A DNA stretch of 64,000 nt. It comes from Microcystis aeruginosa NIES-4325. Its GTDB lineage: Bacteria > Cyanobacteriota > Cyanobacteriia > Cyanobacteriales > Microcystaceae. The notes under the pieces are model-generated. The model saw only the letters and a program-made list of their open reading frames with translations, had not been told where the DNA came from and ran no database searches. The first letter of the stretch is position 1; every line of letters starts with the position of its first letter. The stretch lies in the NCBI RefSeq assembly GCF_008974145.1, contig NZ_BJKP01000001.1, positions 124,001 through 188,000 on the forward strand, in the 5' to 3' direction. Shown here in pieces: positions 62,837 to 64,000 of this stretch. The position numbers were made by a program, and so were the translations under genes.

Positions 62837-64000
62837 ATGTCTTTAGTTGCATCTTTACTCGATCGAGTATCTCCTCAGAGTTTACAACAATTGCGATCCA
62901 GCGATCGAGCTTGGCAAGCTTTGCGTTTAGAAAATCCAGTTATTCCTACGGCAATTAATCAAAGTCAAGAATCTTTAGGAGAGACAGATTTTGATCTAGT
63001 GATTGCGGGGGGAACCCTAGGAATTTTTATCGGGGCTGCTTTACAAACTAGGGGCTGGCGTGTGGCATTATTAGAAAGAGGTATTCTGCGCGGTCGTGAG
63101 CAGGAGTGGAATATTTCGCGTTTAGAACTAAGCAGTTTTTTAGAGTTAGATTTATTGACCGAAGCTGAATTAAATCAAGCAATAGCAACGGAATATAATC
63201 CTGCTAGGGTGGGATTTTATCAAGGTTATGAGCTTTGGGTTAGAGATATTTTAAATATTGGTGTTGATCCGGTTTATTTGCTAGAGACTTTAAAAAATAA
63301 GTTTTTGCAAGCGGGAGGAAAGTTATTAGAAAAATCGTGGTTTAGCGGGGCGATTATTCATCCCGATGGAGTAATGGTTAACACGGGAGAAGTAACTTTA
63401 AAAACCCGTTTATTAATCGATGCCATGGGTCATTTTTCGCCAATTGCCAAACAGGCAAGAAAAGGAGAAAAACCCGATGGAGTTTGTTTAGTGGTGGGTA
63501 GTTGCGGTCAGGGTTTTCCCAGTAATGAAACTGGTGATTTGATTTATTCTTTTACCCCAATCTTGCACCAATGTCAATACTTTTGGGAAGCATTTCCTGC
63601 TAGGGATGGTCGAACAACTTATTTATTTACCTATCTTGATACCAATCCCGATCGCTTTAGTTTAGAATTTTTGATGGAGGAGTATTTAAGATTACTGCCG
63701 GAGTATCAAAAGGTGGATTTAGAAGCGGTAAACTTTCAGCGTTTTCTAGCGGGTTTTTTCCCTGCCTATCGTCAAAGTCCTTTAAAGATGCCCTGGTCAA
63801 GAATTCTGGCAGTGGGAGATAGTAGCGGTAGTCAATCTCCGGTCAGTTTTGGTGGTTTTGGGGCAATGGTTAGGCATTTAAAAAGGCTAACTTTCGCCAT
63901 CGAGGAAGCTTTACAAATTGATGCTTTAAACCGAGAAGATTTAGCCCTTTTACAACCCTATCAACCAAATATATCGGTAACGTGGCTATTTCAAAAAACC
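62837..64000 (+). CDS. cruP: CruP-type FAD oxidoreductase (lycopene cyclase paralogue), 3' end cut
   Basis: 388 codons are visible from ATG 62837 (MSLVASLLDRVSPQSLQQ) to the window end. The FAD/NAD fold starts FDLVIAGGTLGIFIGAALQTRG and continues VALLERGILRGREQEWNISR, the block shared by CruA and CruP. LLIDAMGHFSPIAKQARKG, DGVCLVVGSCGQGF, YFWEAFPARDGRTTYLFTY and SPVSFGGFGAMVRHL match cyanobacterial and plant CruP closely. Plant CruP (LCYP) affects carotenoid epoxide levels. Cyclase activity itself is disputed. The stop is outside the window. It is separated from the small membrane-protein gene by an STRR tract. Confidence 0.88.
   Translation, partial: MSLVASLLDRVSPQSLQQLRSSDRAWQALRLENPVIPTAINQSQESLGETDFDLVIAGGTLGIFIGAALQTRGWRVALLERGILRGREQEWNISRLELSSFLELDLLTEAELNQAIATEYNPARVGFYQGYELWVRDILNIGVDPVYLLETLKNKFLQAGGKLLEKSWFSGAIIHPDGVMVNTGEVTLKTRLLIDAMGHFSPIAKQARKGEKPDGVCLVVGSCGQGFPSNETGDLIYSFTPILHQCQYFWEAFPARDGRTTYLFTYLDTNPDRFSLEFLMEEYLRLLPEYQKVDLEAVNFQRFLAGFFPAYRQSPLKMPWSRILAVGDSSGSQSPVSFGGFGAMVRHLKRLTFAIEEALQIDALNREDLALLQPYQPNISVTWLFQKT

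Noticed and set aside
1-64000. tRNA and rRNA genes
   Set aside because: I looked in the gaps for T-loop-like GGTTCGAATCC and for rRNA segments and saw none that fit a full tRNA.

Overview
The window looks like chromosome from a colonial, non-heterocystous cyanobacterium and most resembles Microcystis. This is an inference from content, not a database match. The supporting signs are: many HIP1 octamers (GCGATCGC) inside genes; a split-intein DnaE C-terminal gene, which is found only in cyanobacteria; cyanobacterial and plastid-type genes (CruP-type oxidoreductase, BCD/PucC-family transporter, principal sigma factor SigA, glycogen synthase); and very abundant short intergenic repeats (7-bp STRR tracts, small inverted-repeat elements and IS remnants).

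Layout. 1-7.7 kb holds housekeeping genes: the 3' end of glgA, a VWA protein, an ECF/CbiO-type ATPase, a NYN/YacP-type nuclease, sfsA, aroC and a GT4 glycosyltransferase. 7.7-15 kb is repeat-rich and accessory. It has four inverted-repeat elements or remnants, an AT-rich asparagine-synthase-like gene whose start codon lies inside a MITE, a broken IS30 transposase, a Uma2 nuclease, a candidate small RNA and decayed reading frames. 15-34 kb holds uvrB, a repeat-containing nuclease-like protein, a UPF0182 membrane protein, a GH10-like hydrolase, a peptide-type ABC permease, a 2OG oxygenase, a transketolase/phosphoketolase-like enzyme, an SLBB polysaccharide exporter, an aldo/keto reductase, the DnaE C-terminal half and an M42 peptidase. 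34-45 kb holds an O-antigen ligase-like protein, a tripartite RND efflux unit interrupted by a small four-helix-bundle gene, a second aldo/keto reductase, a degenerate ADP-ribosylglycohydrolase-like protein, a RodZ-like HTH protein and an RsuA/RluB pseudouridine synthase. 45-51 kb is a defence-like island with a hicBA toxin-antitoxin pair and a two-gene STAND-WD40 system. 51-64 kb returns to core genes: a P2-type Ca2+ ATPase, a REC-histidine kinase, a pentapeptide protein, a BCD transporter, an Rpn nuclease, sigA, leuA, a small membrane protein and cruP, which is cut by the window end.

Most notable system. At 46615-50812 (minus strand) a 134-aa protein with a hydrophobic, Ala/Gly-rich N-terminal domain precedes a ~1,250-aa STAND NTPase that carries 14 WD40 repeats. 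The C-terminus of the small protein and the N-terminus of the receptor share a matching motif of about 22 residues (Q-N-I-[ST]-x2-[QK]-Y-A-A-x-S-G-T-G-N-A-[ST]-I). This arrangement fits bacterial amyloid-signalling pairs, in which an NLR-like receptor templates a membrane-targeting Bell-type cell-death effector. No function has been shown here, but it is the best candidate for an undescribed immune or regulated-cell-death module.

Limits. No searches or folding programs were run. Family calls rest on motifs read by eye. Starts were adjusted where a better ATG or ribosome binding site could be seen. No rRNA, tRNA or CRISPR array was found.
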